Shown: positions 32,661 through 41,768, counted from the stretch's first letter. The stretch is 64,000 nucleotides of DNA from Burkholderiaceae bacterium (GCA_021166725.1 JAJPES010000064.1:1-64000); one strand, 5' to 3'. A program made the numbers and translations. The notes: generated by a model not told the origin, from the letters alone.

Positions 32661-34702
32661 AGCGCATCGAAGCACCTTGGCGCGCCTTCGATGCGCTGCT
32701 CGTCGCCAACCGCGGCGAGATTGCGCGGCGCGTGCTGCACAGCGCGCGCGCGCTCGGATTGCGCACGATCGCCGTGCATGCGCGCAGCGAACGCGATGCG
32801 CCGCACGTTGCAGAGGCCGACGAGGCGATCGAGTTGCAGGCCGCCTCCGACCTGGGCGCCTACCTGTCCATCGACGCGATCGTCGACGCATGCCGACGCA
32901 GCGGGGCCGGCGCCGTTCACCCAGGCTATGGCTTCCTTTCGGAAAGCGCCGCGTTCGCGCGCGCCTGCGCAGCGGCGGGCATCGTCTTCGTCGGTCCGTC
33001 GGCGGACGCGATCGAAGCCCTCGGCGACAAGGCGCGCGCCAAGGCGATCGCGCAGCGTATCGGCGTGCCGTGCCTGCCCGGCTACGGCGGCGACGATCAG
33101 TCGGCGGCGGCGATGGCGGCCGAAGCCGAACGCATCGGTGCGCCGCTGATGATCAAGGCGGCCGCCGGCGGCGGCGGTCGCGGGATGCGCCGCGTGGACT
33201 CGCTGGCCGATTTCGAGCGGTTGCGCGCGGCCGCAGCGGCGGAGGCAAAAGCCGCCTTCGGCGATGACCGATTGCTGCTCGAGCGCCGCGTCGACAGCGC
33301 GCGCCACGTAGAGGTTCAGGTTCTCGCCGACCGCTTCGGCAACTGCGTGCATTTGGGCGAACGCGACTGCTCCACGCAACGCCGTCACCAGAAGCTGGTC
33401 GAGGAAGCGCCCGCGCCCGGCGTATCGACCCGCACACGCGAAGCGATGGGCGAGGCCGCAGTGCGGCTCGCGCGGGCGGCGGGCTACGTCGGCGCGGGCA
33501 CCGCCGAGTTCCTGCTCGATCCCGATGGCGATTTCCATTTCCTCGAAGTGAACACGCGACTGCAGGTCGAGCACCGCGTCACCGAGGCGATCACCGGCAT
33601 CGACCTGGTCGAGATGCAGTTGCGCGTTGCGCGCGGCGAGTCGCTGCCCTTCGCGCAGGCCGACGTACGCTTCGATGGACATGCAATCGAAGCGCGCCTG
33701 TGCGCCGAGGATGCCTTCGCCGGCTTCGTGCCGCGCAGCGGATCGATCGTAGCGTGGCGCGTCGAGCACGCGGAAGGCGTGCTCGTCGATCATGCGCTCG
33801 GCGCGCGCGTGTCGCCGCACTTCGACTCGCTGCTTGCCAAGTTCGTCACGCACGGCCGCAACCGCGAAGAGGCGCGTCTTCGTCTCGTCGCCACTCTCGA
33901 GGGCAGCTCGATCCTCGGCGTGGCCACCAACCGGGAGTTCCTGCTCGAATGCCTGCGCGCACCGCGTTTCGTCGCCGCCGATCTCGACGTCGGCTGGCTC
34001 GTCGAGGCGGCCGCCGCCTGGCGCAGGCCCGTGTCCGACGCTCGATGGCAGGCGGTAGCCAGCGCGCTATGGGTGCATCGCGCGATGGGCACGCACGGCG
34101 CGCTGGCGAACTGGTCGTCGAGCGGCCCACGGCACTCGCAGGTTGCGCTTGCGATGGAAGGCGGCATCGACGCGGTTCCCGTAGCCGAGCCGATCGACGA
34201 CGAGGCAACGACATCGGCGCCTGAAGCGTCGCGCTGGCGCGCCAGCCTGGAAGACGCGCACGATGACGGGTTCCTCGTGCTCGTCGGTTCCCGCCGCTTC
34301 CTGCTGCGCATCGAGACTCCCGGATGGGTGTCCATCGACAGGCATCGACAGCCGATCCACGTCGCCTTCGAAGGCCCCTCGCGTGCGCCGACGCGCATGT
34401 GGCTGGATCACGCGGGCTTCGCCGCGGGCGTCGTCGACGCCGCGTCGCTGCCATCCCGGCAGACGGGACGCGACGCCGGCGGCGAACTGCACGCGAACAT
34501 GCACGGCCGCATTGCGTCCATCGCCGTTGCCGAAGGTCATCGCGTGAACGCCGGCCAGCCGCTGCTGTCGATCGAGGCGATGAAGATGGAGCACGTCGTC
34601 AGCGCGCCGATCGACGGCCGTGTTGCCGCGCTCGCGGTGTCGATCGGCACGCAGGTTTCGCCGGCAACGCTGCTGGTGCGCATCGAAGCGGAGGCCGCGT
34701 GA
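32657..34702 (+). CDS. Biotin carboxylase / biotin carboxyl carrier protein (acyl-CoA carboxylase alpha subunit)
   Basis: This 681-aa subunit contains the biotin carboxylase domains (LLVANRGEIARRVLHSARALG at 14-34, given by its core ANRGEIARR; HPGYGFLSESAAFA; ATP-grasp IKAAAGGGGRGMRRV; EVNTRLQVEHRVTE), a variable linker and a C-terminal BCCP domain. The biotin attachment motif is EAMKMEH with Lys643. It would carboxylate biotin with ATP and bicarbonate and deliver it to the beta subunit encoded at 29874. Start and stop both overlap neighbours (ATGA, GTGA). A geranyl-CoA (AtuF), methylcrotonyl-CoA or similar acceptor is likely; the sequence alone does not decide. Confidence 0.88.
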   Translation: MKRIEAPWRAFDALLVANRGEIARRVLHSARALGLRTIAVHARSERDAPHVAEADEAIELQAASDLGAYLSIDAIVDACRRSGAGAVHPGYGFLSESAAFARACAAAGIVFVGPSADAIEALGDKARAKAIAQRIGVPCLPGYGGDDQSAAAMAAEAERIGAPLMIKAAAGGGGRGMRRVDSLADFERLRAAAAAEAKAAFGDDRLLLERRVDSARHVEVQVLADRFGNCVHLGERDCSTQRRHQKLVEEAPAPGVSTRTREAMGEAAVRLARAAGYVGAGTAEFLLDPDGDFHFLEVNTRLQVEHRVTEAITGIDLVEMQLRVARGESLPFAQADVRFDGHAIEARLCAEDAFAGFVPRSGSIVAWRVEHAEGVLVDHALGARVSPHFDSLLAKFVTHGRNREEARLRLVATLEGSSILGVATNREFLLECLRAPRFVAADLDVGWLVEAAAAWRRPVSDARWQAVASALWVHRAMGTHGALANWSSSGPRHSQVALAMEGGIDAVPVAEPIDDEATTSAPEASRWRASLEDAHDDGFLVLVGSRRFLLRIETPGWVSIDRHRQPIHVAFEGPSRAPTRMWLDHAGFAAGVVDAASLPSRQTGRDAGGELHANMHGRIASIAVAEGHRVNAGQPLLSIEAMKMEHVVSAPIDGRVAALAVSIGTQVSPATLLVRIEAEAA

Positions 34703-34896
34703 CCGACGATCGGCCAGCCGCACGCGCCATGCGAGACTGCGCCGGCGAAGCGGTGCAGGTTCCCGGCGGGGCCCGCTACATGCGCGGCACGCGCGCGGAA
34801 CGCATCTACCGGGAAGTGCAGGTCATGATGATCGCCGGCGGGGCCGAGGAGGTGCTCGTCCATCTCGCCGCGCGTCAACTGGGAGAGTGCCCTTGA
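34699..34896 (+). pseudogene. 65-codon remnant or miniature of an acyl-CoA dehydrogenase C-terminus
   Basis: This short frame starts with GTG overlapping the preceding stop (GTGA) and its stop overlaps the next start (TTGA). Residues 17-62 read GEAVQVPGGARYMRG, then TRAERIYREVQVMM and GGAEEVLVHLAARQLG. This matches the last 45-50 residues of acyl-CoA dehydrogenases, including the glutamate that follows the Gly-rich turn, but nothing of the N-terminal or middle domains is present. It is probably what remains of a deleted dehydrogenase gene that keeps the operon's translational coupling. A retained small protein cannot be excluded. Substitutions of conserved glycines (VPGGARYM where VxGGxGYM is usual) favour decay. 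Confidence 0.65.
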
Positions 34897-35696
34897 GTGC
34901 AACGAACGCCGCCGCAGCCGGCGCACCCGTGCTCTACGAGCGCGACGAGGCAGTCGCAACCCTCACGCTGAACCGTCCGGATGTACTGAATGCGCTCGAC
35001 GACGCGATCACGCGCGCCCTGCTCGAGGCCGTCGAACACGCGGCGGCCGACGAGACGGTGCGGGCAGTGGTGGTCACCGGCGCCGGTCGCGGCTTCTCCT
35101 CCGGCGCCGACCTCGCGTCGGTGAAGCCCGAAGTCGCGCTCGACCTCGGCAGGCTCCTGCGCGAACGCTACCACCCGCTGATCCTGGCGATGCGTCGCAT
35201 GCCCAAGCCGGTGATCTGTGCGGTGAACGGCGCGGCGGCCGGCGCCGGCATGAGCATTGCGCTGGCCGGCGACATCGTGCTTGCCGCGCGCTCGGCCTAC
35301 TTCCTGCAGGCCTTCTCCAGGATCGGGCTGGTGCCCGATGCGGGCAGCACGTGGATGCTGCCCCGGCTGATCGGCGAAGGCCGTGCGCGCGCCCTGGCGA
35401 TGCTCGGCGAAAGGCTCGATGCCGAGACTGCCCAGCGCATCGGCCTGGTCTGGCAGGTGCACGACGACGACGCACTGCGGCCCGCCGCGAAGGCGCTTGC
35501 GCAGCAGTTGTCCCAGCGGCCGACGCGCGCGCTCGCGCTGATCAAGGAGGCCTTCGACGGCACGATGGAGCGCGCGCTCGACGAACAACTCGAACGCGAA
35601 GCAACGCTGCAGACGCTCGCCGGGCGCACCGAGGATTTCCGCGAGGGCGTGGCTGCCTTCCTCGAACGACGCGCGCCCCTCTTCCGGGGTCGATGA
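34893..35696 (+). CDS. Enoyl-CoA hydratase/isomerase, PaaG-like
   Basis: This crotonase-family protein (267 aa) closely follows PaaG in layout: ATLTLNRPDVLNALDDAI, TGAGRGFSSGADLASV, PKPVICAVNGAAAGAGMSIALAGD, then GLVPDAGSTWMLPRLIGEGRA and TEDFREGVAAFLERRAPLF at the C-terminus. The single aspartate in VPDAG is the PaaG-type catalytic acid; the usual second glutamate is replaced, as in isomerases. It starts at TTG overlapping the previous stop (TTGA) with GGGAG eight bases upstream; no suitable ATG exists. It could be a hydratase for the carboxylated enoyl-CoA of this cluster (AtuE role) or an enoyl-CoA isomerase. No paaABCDE genes are present. Confidence 0.83.
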   Translation: MSATNAAAAGAPVLYERDEAVATLTLNRPDVLNALDDAITRALLEAVEHAAADETVRAVVVTGAGRGFSSGADLASVKPEVALDLGRLLRERYHPLILAMRRMPKPVICAVNGAAAGAGMSIALAGDIVLAARSAYFLQAFSRIGLVPDAGSTWMLPRLIGEGRARALAMLGERLDAETAQRIGLVWQVHDDDALRPAAKALAQQLSQRPTRALALIKEAFDGTMERALDEQLEREATLQTLAGRTEDFREGVAAFLERRAPLFRGR

Positions 35697-36187
35697 TGCC
35701 GGCGACCTCCACGGCGTCCCGGCGGGACGACGCCGAGCAGCAGCGACTCGAGGACGCATTGCGCGACCTGTTCGAGGAGCGGATCTCGTTCAACCGCCTG
35801 CTCGGCGTGCGCATCGAGTCCTTCGACCCGAACGATGCGCGCGTCTCCTTCGAGATGCGCCCCGAGTTCGTCGGCCACTATCTGTACGGGCGGCTGCACG
35901 GCGGGGTGATTTCCTCGGTGCTCGACGCGGCCGGCGGCTTGGCGCTGATGTGCGCGATCGCCGAGAAATTCCGCGCCGACGACGCCGAGCAGGTGATGCT
36001 GCGTTTCGCCCGCATGGGGACGATCGACCTGCGGGTCGATTTCCTCCATCAGGGAATCGGCCGGCGCTTCGAAGCCAGCGCGAGCACCACGCGGCTGGGC
36101 GGGCGCATCGGATCGGTGCAATGCCGGCTGGAGGGCGACGACGGCAAGCTGATCGCGACCGCCACGGCCGCCTACGTCGTCAGCTGA
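35693..36187 (+). CDS. Hotdog-fold acyl-CoA thioesterase
   Basis: This 164-aa protein is a 4HBT/PaaI-like thioesterase. The hotdog core is visible as LYGRLHGGVISSVLDAAGGLAL, where HGG-x5-LD is the catalytic helix signature (core RLHGGVISSVLDAA), followed by LRVDFLHQGIGRRFEASAS strands and a C-terminal TATAAYVVS. The first 40 residues are charged and precede the fold. ATG at 35693 overlaps the upstream stop (ATGA); a second ATG directly follows. It is the last gene of the acyl-CoA run and likely releases free acids or recovers CoA from stalled intermediates. Confidence 0.83.
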   Translation: MMPATSTASRRDDAEQQRLEDALRDLFEERISFNRLLGVRIESFDPNDARVSFEMRPEFVGHYLYGRLHGGVISSVLDAAGGLALMCAIAEKFRADDAEQVMLRFARMGTIDLRVDFLHQGIGRRFEASASTTRLGGRIGSVQCRLEGDDGKLIATATAAYVVS

Positions 36188-36304
36188 AAGCGATGCCGAT
36201 CTCGCCGCTTCGGCGCCCCGGCCATCGCTTCGGGATTCCCCGACCCGCTTCGCATGGCGCTTTCCGTATTACCATCGTCGCGCCGCGCAGACGGCGCACG
36301 ACAT

Positions 36305-36329
36305 CAGTGCAGCACGAAACACTGCACTG
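36305..36329. promoter_or_regulatory. Inverted repeat upstream of livH sharing a half-site with the iorA palindrome
   Basis: CAGTGCAG (36305-36312) and CTGCACTG (36322-36329) are perfect inverted arms with a 9-base spacer. The segment GAAACACTGCAC (36316-36327) is the reverse complement of GTGCAGTGTTTC found in the iorA palindrome, an exact 12-base match. It ends 23 bases before the livH TTG, and the corresponding iorA arm ends 28 bases before its GTG. A common regulator is a plausible explanation. Confidence 0.58.
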
Positions 36330-36350
36330 GAACTCGAGGAGACCCGGCTC

Positions 36351-37226
36351 TTGCAGGTGCTGCAACTGCTCGTCAGCGGTGTTGCCCAAGGCTGCATCTA
36401 CGGACTGATCGCGCTCGGCTTCGTCCTGATCTACAAGGCCACCGAAACGGTGAGCTTCGCGCAGGGCGAACTGATGATGCTCGGCGCCTTCCTCGGCCTG
36501 GCGCTGATGGCCGGGCTGGGCTTTCCGTTCTGGCTCGCGGTGCTCGCGGCAGTGGCGGCGATGGCGCTGCTCGGCATCGCGCTCGAGTTCGCGATCATCC
36601 GTCCGATCCTCGGCCAGCCGGCGTTCTCGATCGTGATGCTCACGATCGGCATCGGCTACGTCGCCCGCGGCGCGATCACGATGATCCCGGGCCTGGGCAC
36701 CGAGACGCACACGCTGCCGGTGCCGTTTCGCAACGAGATCGTTCGGCTGGGCGAACTGGTCGTCGCGGTCGAGCAGCTCGCCGTCATCGGCGCCACCGCG
36801 GCACTGTGCGCGCTGCTGTACCTGATGTTCCGCTTCAGCAAACTCGGCATCGCGATGCAGGCCGCCTCGCAGAACCAGCTCGCCGCCTACTACATGGGCA
36901 TCCCGGTCAAGCGCCTGAACGGCCTTGTCTGGGGCCTGGCGGCGGCGGTGGCGGCGATCGCCGGCCTGCTGCTCGCGCCGATCACCTTCGTCCATGCCAA
37001 CATGGGATTCATCGGCCTGAAGGCGTTCCCGGCGGCGGTCGTCGGCGGCTTCGGCAGCCTGCCCGGCGCAATCGTCGGCGGGCTGGTGATCGGCGTCGTC
37101 GAATCGATGTCGGGCTTCTTCCTGCCGGAAGGCTTCAAGGACGTCGCCGCCTACGTTGTCGTCCTGTTGATGCTCGCGATAGCGCCCAACGGGCTGTTCG
37201 GCGAGCGGCTCGCCAAGAAGGTGTAG
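36351..37226 (+). CDS. livH: Branched-chain amino acid-type ABC transporter permease LivH
   Basis: This integral membrane protein (291 aa) is the LivH-type permease of a hydrophobic/branched-chain amino acid family importer. The typical opening GVAQGCIYGLIALGFVLIYKATETVSFAQGE is represented by its cores QGCIYGLIALG and FAQGELMMLG, and AFPAAVVGGFGSLPGAIVGG is the cytoplasmic coupling region near residues 225-244. Eight or so membrane segments are visible. The start is TTG at 36351 with GAGGAG about nine bases upstream; no ATG is available nearby. It heads livH–livM–livG–livF, followed by an acyl-CoA synthetase gene. That context suggests uptake of an aromatic or other carboxylic acid rather than leucine. 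Confidence 0.88.
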   Translation: MQVLQLLVSGVAQGCIYGLIALGFVLIYKATETVSFAQGELMMLGAFLGLALMAGLGFPFWLAVLAAVAAMALLGIALEFAIIRPILGQPAFSIVMLTIGIGYVARGAITMIPGLGTETHTLPVPFRNEIVRLGELVVAVEQLAVIGATAALCALLYLMFRFSKLGIAMQAASQNQLAAYYMGIPVKRLNGLVWGLAAAVAAIAGLLLAPITFVHANMGFIGLKAFPAAVVGGFGSLPGAIVGGLVIGVVESMSGFFLPEGFKDVAAYVVVLLMLAIAPNGLFGERLAKKV

Positions 37227-37230
37227 CGGC

Positions 37231-38307
37231 GTGCGCTTCGTCTTCAAGACCCGCTACGACCAGGACATCGACCTCGCGCGCCACGCAGGCGATCGCCTCT
37301 GGTACGGCCTGCTGATCGCGCTGCTCGTCATCGCTCCGGCATGGTTGCCCGAATACTGGCTCGCGCAACTCACCTTCATTCTGATCTACGGCATCGTCGG
37401 CGTCGGCCTGATGCTGCTGGCCGGCTACACCGGGCTCTTCTCGCTCGGGCACGCGGCCTTCCTCGGCGTGGGCGCCTATACCGAGGCGGTGCTCGCTTCG
37501 ATGGGCTGGCCCTTCCCGCTGTCGCTCGTCATCGCCACGGTGCTGTCGGCGGCGGTAGGCGCCATCGTCGGCCTGCCCGCGCTTCGCGTCAAAGGCATCT
37601 ACCTGGCGATCGCCACGCTCGCCTTCGGCTTCATCGTCGAGGAAGTGCTCGCGCGCTGGGAGAGCGTCACCGGCGGAAACGCCGGCATGCTCGTGAAGAC
37701 GATCGACATCTTCGGCTGGCACGCCGACACGCCCGCGTCGTTCTATTTCGTGTGCCTGGTGGTCGCGGTGCTGGCCACGCTCGCCGTGCTGAACCTGCTG
37801 CGCTCGCCCACCGGACGCGCATTCGTCGCGATCCGCGACTCGGACATCTCGGCGCAGAGCATGGGCATCCACCTGGCCCGCTACAAGACGTTGTCGTTCA
37901 TGGTGTCGGCAGCGCTCGCCGGCGTGGGCGGTGCGCTCTACGCGCACCAGATCCGCTTCCTCACGCCCGACCAGTTCGGCATCCTGCAGTCGATAGACCT
38001 GCTGCTGATGATCGTCATCGGCGGGCTCGGCTCGATCCACGGGGCCTTCCTCGGCGCCGCCTTCCTGATCACGATGCCGCAGTTGATCACGCTGGGCAAG
38101 GACCTGCTCCCGGAGGCGATCGGCCAGGCGACGGGACTGCAGGCCTTCGTCTACGGCATCGTACTGATCGCATTCGTGCTGTTCGAGCCGCTCGGCCTGT
38201 ACGGACGCTGGCTCAAGCTGCGCACCTGGTTCTCGCTGTTCCCGTTCTATCGGGCGGGGATGTTCCGCCGCCAGAAGGCGTTCCAGAAATCCGAGCGGCT
38301 GCGATGA
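37231..38307 (+). CDS. livM: Branched-chain amino acid-type ABC transporter permease LivM
   Basis: This is the LivM-type permease (358 aa), partner of LivH. It has about ten hydrophobic segments with [24 protein letters not shown] (core [18 protein letters not shown]), [20 protein letters not shown] and the coupling loop [16 protein letters not shown]. The start is GTG at 37231, four bases after the livH stop. The C-terminus ends in a basic tail after the last helix. The stop overlaps livG (ATGA). Substrate is unknown; see the binding protein encoded downstream. Confidence 0.88.
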   Translation: MRFVFKTRYDQDIDLARHAGDRLWYGLLIALLVIAPAWLPEYWLAQLTFILIYGIVGVGLMLLAGYTGLFSLGHAAFLGVGAYTEAVLASMGWPFPLSLVIATVLSAAVGAIVGLPALRVKGIYLAIATLAFGFIVEEVLARWESVTGGNAGMLVKTIDIFGWHADTPASFYFVCLVVAVLATLAVLNLLRSPTGRAFVAIRDSDISAQSMGIHLARYKTLSFMVSAALAGVGGALYAHQIRFLTPDQFGILQSIDLLLMIVIGGLGSIHGAFLGAAFLITMPQLITLGKDLLPEAIGQATGLQAFVYGIVLIAFVLFEPLGLYGRWLKLRTWFSLFPFYRAGMFRRQKAFQKSERLR

Positions 38308-39101
38308 GCGAACTCCTGCTGTCGGCTCGCGACCTTACCGTGCGCTTCGGCGGCGTGCTTGCCGTGAACGGGGTGAGCTTCGACGTGCGCAAGGGCGAAG
38401 TGTTCACGCTGATCGGACCCAACGGCGCAGGCAAGACCACGGTATTCAACCTGATCAGCCGGATCTACGAACCGAACTCCGGTTCCATCGAGTTCGACGG
38501 CGTGCGACTGGACCGCACCGCGCCGCATCGCATCGCCGAACTCGGCATCGCGCGCACCTTCCAGAACATAGAGCTGTTCGAGCACGCCACCGTGTTGCAG
38601 AACCTGCTGATCGGCCGCCACGTGCATCGCCGAAGCGGCTTCTGGGGCGAGCTCTTGTTCCTGCCCGCCGTACGCCGCGCCGAACGCGAGACGCGCCGCA
38701 AGGTCGAGGAAGTGATCGATTTCCTCGACCTGCAGCACTACCGCGACACGATGGTCGCAGGACTGCCCTACGGCGTGCGCAAGGTGGTCGAGCTGGCGCG
38801 CGCATTGTGCATGGAGCCGCGGCTGCTGCTGCTCGACGAGCCCTCTTCCGGCCTGAACGTCGAGGAGACCGGCGACATGGCGTTCTGGATCGAGGACATC
38901 CGCGACGACCTCGGGATCGGCGTGCTGATGGTCGAGCACGACATGTCGCTCGTCTCGAAGGTTTCCGATCGAGTGCTCGCGATGAACCAGGGCGAGGTGA
39001 TCGCCGTGGGCACGCCCGCGCAGGTGCAGGGCGACCCGGCGGTCATCGAGGCATACCTCGGAACGGCCGACGACGCTACGTCGCTGAGGCGGGTGGCATG
39101 A
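38304..39101 (+). CDS. livG: ABC transporter ATP-binding protein LivG
   Basis: This ATPase (265 aa) has Walker [15 protein letters not shown] near residues 38-51, Q-loop FQNIELF, a signature region [15 protein letters not shown] (in place of LSGGQ, as usual for LivG), Walker [12 protein letters not shown] and H-loop VEHDMSLV. The extended C-terminal tail is typical of LivG proteins. ATG at 38304 overlaps the livM stop and its own stop overlaps livF, so all four transporter genes are translationally coupled or nearly so. Confidence 0.9.
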   Translation: MSELLLSARDLTVRFGGVLAVNGVSFDVRKGEVFTLIGPNGAGKTTVFNLISRIYEPNSGSIEFDGVRLDRTAPHRIAELGIARTFQNIELFEHATVLQNLLIGRHVHRRSGFWGELLFLPAVRRAERETRRKVEEVIDFLDLQHYRDTMVAGLPYGVRKVVELARALCMEPRLLLLDEPSSGLNVEETGDMAFWIEDIRDDLGIGVLMVEHDMSLVSKVSDRVLAMNQGEVIAVGTPAQVQGDPAVIEAYLGTADDATSLRRVA

Positions 39102-39889
39102 AGGGCACGCCGCAGATCGCCGAGCCGGTGCTCGAGCTGCAGAACGTGGAAAGCGCCTACGGCCCGATCAAGGCGATCCGCGGCGTGAGCCTGAAAGTGC
39201 AGGAGAGCCGTATCGTCACCGTTCTCGGCTCAAACGGCGCCGGCAAGACGACGATCCTGAAGACGATCTCGGGAATCATCGATCCGCGCCGCGGCTCGGT
39301 CAGGTTCCGCGGCGAGGACATCACCGCGAAGGATCCTGCCCACATCGTCGGTCGCGGCCTGAGCCACGTGCCCGAAGGCCGCGAAGTATTCCCGCTGCTC
39401 TCGGTGCGCGACAACCTGATGATGGGCGCCTACACGCGCAGCGACCGCGACGCGATCGCACGCGACCTCGAATCGGTGTACGGCTACTTCCCGATCCTGC
39501 GCGAACGATCCGACCAGGACGCGGGCCTGCTCTCCGGCGGCCAGCAGCAGATGCTGGCGATCTCGCGTGCGATCATGGCCGCGCCGCAACTGATCCTGCT
39601 CGACGAACCGAGCCTGGGTCTTTCGCCGAAGCTTACCAAGGAGATCTTCGAGATCGTCGTGCGCATCAACCGGGAGCGCGGAACGACGATGCTGCTCGTC
39701 GAGCAGAACGCGAACATGGCGCTCAACGCAGCAGACTACGGCTACGTGCTGGAGAACGGCCGCATCGTGATGGAGGACGCCTGCGCCGTGCTGCGCGAGA
39801 AGGAAGACATCCGCGAGTTCTATCTCGGCATCCGCGACACCGGCACGCGCGGCGAGCGGCGCTGGAAGAAGAAGAAGACGTGGCGCTGA
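39098..39889 (+). CDS. livF: ABC transporter ATP-binding protein LivF
   Basis: This is the second ATPase (263 aa) of the LIV-type importer. Walker A is GSNGAGKTTILKTI near residues 43-56, the signature is LLSGGQQQMLAISRA, Walker B is LILLDEPSLGLSP and the H-loop region VEQNANMAL. SHVPEGREVFPLLSVRDNLMMGA is the LivF hallmark (core VPEGREVFP). A basic tail GERRWKKKKTWR closes the protein. The next gene, an acyl-CoA synthetase, starts 16 bases downstream. Confidence 0.9.
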   Translation: MKGTPQIAEPVLELQNVESAYGPIKAIRGVSLKVQESRIVTVLGSNGAGKTTILKTISGIIDPRRGSVRFRGEDITAKDPAHIVGRGLSHVPEGREVFPLLSVRDNLMMGAYTRSDRDAIARDLESVYGYFPILRERSDQDAGLLSGGQQQMLAISRAIMAAPQLILLDEPSLGLSPKLTKEIFEIVVRINRERGTTMLLVEQNANMALNAADYGYVLENGRIVMEDACAVLREKEDIREFYLGIRDTGTRGERRWKKKKTWR

Positions 39890-39905
39890 AACCGGTGATG
39901 AAGCG

Positions 39906-41768
39906 ATGAGCGTGCTCTGGAACCTCGACCACATCCGTCCGAATCCCGACATCGTCGTTCCGGGCGAGACGATCCCCGAGCTGTTCCGCAACGCGGTCGC
40001 GATGCGCGGCGACGGCGTCTTCCTGCGCGAGAAGGAGCTGGGTGTCTGGCGCAGCTGGAGCTGGCGTGAAACCGAGCAGGCGGCGCGCGAGATCGCGATG
40101 GGGCTCGCATCGATCGGCTTCGAGCCGGGCGAATGCGCGTCGATCCTGTCGAACACCGTCGTCGAATGGGTGCTCGCCGACCTCGGCGTGCTTTGCGCGG
40201 GGGGCATTGCCAACGGCATCTACCCGACCGACTCGCCGACGCAGGTGCGCTACCTGTGCGCCGACTCGAGCAGCGTCGTCGTCTTCGTGGAAAACGACGA
40301 GCAGCTCGACAAGCTGCTCGAGGTGCGCGACGACCTTCCACTGCTGCGCAAGATCGTCGTCTTCGACATGGAAGGGTTGCGCCGCTTCGAGGATCCGATG
40401 GTGACGAGCCTCGATGCGTTGCGCGAAGCCGGCCGTTCCCGGGACTCGCAGCACCCGGGCGAGTTCGAGCGGCGCTGCGCCGCGCGCGGACCCGACGACC
40501 TCGCGATCCTGATCTACACGTCGGGCACCACCGGACAGCCGAAGGGCGCGATGCACAGCCATCGTGGCCTCGTCTATACCGTTCGCGGCTTCAACCTGAT
40601 CATCTCGCAGCGCGACGACGACGAGCGGATGGCATTCCTGCCGCTGTGCCACGTCGCCGAACGACTCGGCGGCGAGTATTTCTCGATCTACTCGGGGGCG
40701 CGACTGAACTTCGTCGAGAACCCCGACACGGTTCCGGAGAACGTCCGCGAGATCGCCCCTACCGTGTTTCTCGCCGTGCCGCGCGTCTGGGAGAAGTTCT
40801 ACTCTGCCGTCTCGATCGGCGTGTCGGAAGCGGCGCGCCTGCAACAGCTCGTCTACCGATGGGCGATCGGCGTCGGCCAGCGAGTGGCCGACCTGGTTCT
40901 GGCCGGCCGCCCGGTGCCGATGCGGCTGAAGGCAGCGTTTCGCGCCGCGCGCTTCGTCGCGCTGGACAACGTGCGCAAGATGATCGGCATCCATCGGGCA
41001 CGCTACCTCGTCACCGGGGCCGCGCCGATCTCGCCGGATCTCGTGCGCTGGTATCTCGCGCTCGGCCTGCCGATGCTCGAGGTCTGGGGCCAGACCGAAT
41101 CGTGCGGTGCCTCCACGGGCATGCCGCCGGGGCGTATCGTTCCGGGCTCGATCGGCACCGCAGCGCCCTACAACGAGGTGCGCATCGACCCGAAGACGAA
41201 CGAACTGCTCATTCGCGGACCGAACGTTTTCATGGGCTACCTGAACCAGCCCGAGAAGACCGCCGAAGCGATCGACGCCGACGGCTGGCTGCATACGGGC
41301 GACGTCGGCGCAGTGGACGCCGACGGTTACTTCCGCATCACCGACCGGATGAAGGACATCATCATCACGGCCGGCGGCAAGAACGTCACGCCGAGCGAGA
41401 TCGAGAACGAGCTGAAGTTCTCGCCGTACATCACCGACGCGGTGGTGATTGGCGACCGGCGCTCGTACCTGACCGCGCTCGTGATGATCGACCAGGACAA
41501 CGTCGAGAAATACGCGCAGGACCACGACGTTCCTTTCTCGAACTACGCGAGCCTCACGCGTGCGCCCGAAGTCGTCGCCCTGATCCAGCGCGAGGTCGAC
41601 AAGGTGAACGCGAAGTTCGCACGCGTGGAGCAGATCAAGGCGTTCCGCCTCATCGACACGCAGCTCACCGCCGAGGACGAGGAGCTGACGCCGACGATGA
41701 AGCTCAAGCGCCGATTCGTGGAGAAGAAGTACGCGCCGATGATCGAGTCGATGTACCAGGTGGGCTGA
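39906..41768 (+). CDS. AMP-forming acyl-CoA synthetase co-located with LIV transporter
   Basis: This 620-aa ANL-superfamily ligase has the P-loop IYTSGTTGQPKGAMHSH at residues 204-220, VTGAAPISPDLVRWY, the A5-type VWGQTESCGAST, DADGWLHTGDVGAVDADG and the hinge RITDRMKDIIITAGGKNVTPSEIEN (core DRMKDIIITAGGKN). The C-terminal lysine lies in LTPTMKLKRRFV. It belongs to the long-chain acyl-CoA synthetase type. Being placed between livF and the periplasmic binding-protein gene, it probably activates the imported acid. ATG at 39906 follows the livF stop by 16 bases. Confidence 0.87.
   Translation: MSVLWNLDHIRPNPDIVVPGETIPELFRNAVAMRGDGVFLREKELGVWRSWSWRETEQAAREIAMGLASIGFEPGECASILSNTVVEWVLADLGVLCAGGIANGIYPTDSPTQVRYLCADSSSVVVFVENDEQLDKLLEVRDDLPLLRKIVVFDMEGLRRFEDPMVTSLDALREAGRSRDSQHPGEFERRCAARGPDDLAILIYTSGTTGQPKGAMHSHRGLVYTVRGFNLIISQRDDDERMAFLPLCHVAERLGGEYFSIYSGARLNFVENPDTVPENVREIAPTVFLAVPRVWEKFYSAVSIGVSEAARLQQLVYRWAIGVGQRVADLVLAGRPVPMRLKAAFRAARFVALDNVRKMIGIHRARYLVTGAAPISPDLVRWYLALGLPMLEVWGQTESCGASTGMPPGRIVPGSIGTAAPYNEVRIDPKTNELLIRGPNVFMGYLNQPEKTAEAIDADGWLHTGDVGAVDADGYFRITDRMKDIIITAGGKNVTPSEIENELKFSPYITDAVVIGDRRSYLTALVMIDQDNVEKYAQDHDVPFSNYASLTRAPEVVALIQREVDKVNAKFARVEQIKAFRLIDTQLTAEDEELTPTMKLKRRFVEKKYAPMIESMYQVG

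Noticed and set aside
28896-32891. Very long minus-strand reading frame (over 1300 codons) opposite the carboxylase operon
   Set aside because: It is antisense to four well-supported genes, is extremely rich in Arg, Ala, Asp and His with no domain signature, and is a GC-skew shadow.
34893-36187. Part of an aerobic phenylacetate (paa) operon because of the PaaG-like protein
   Set aside because: No paaABCDE, paaK or paaZ genes are present, and the gene is coupled to the biotin carboxylase set.
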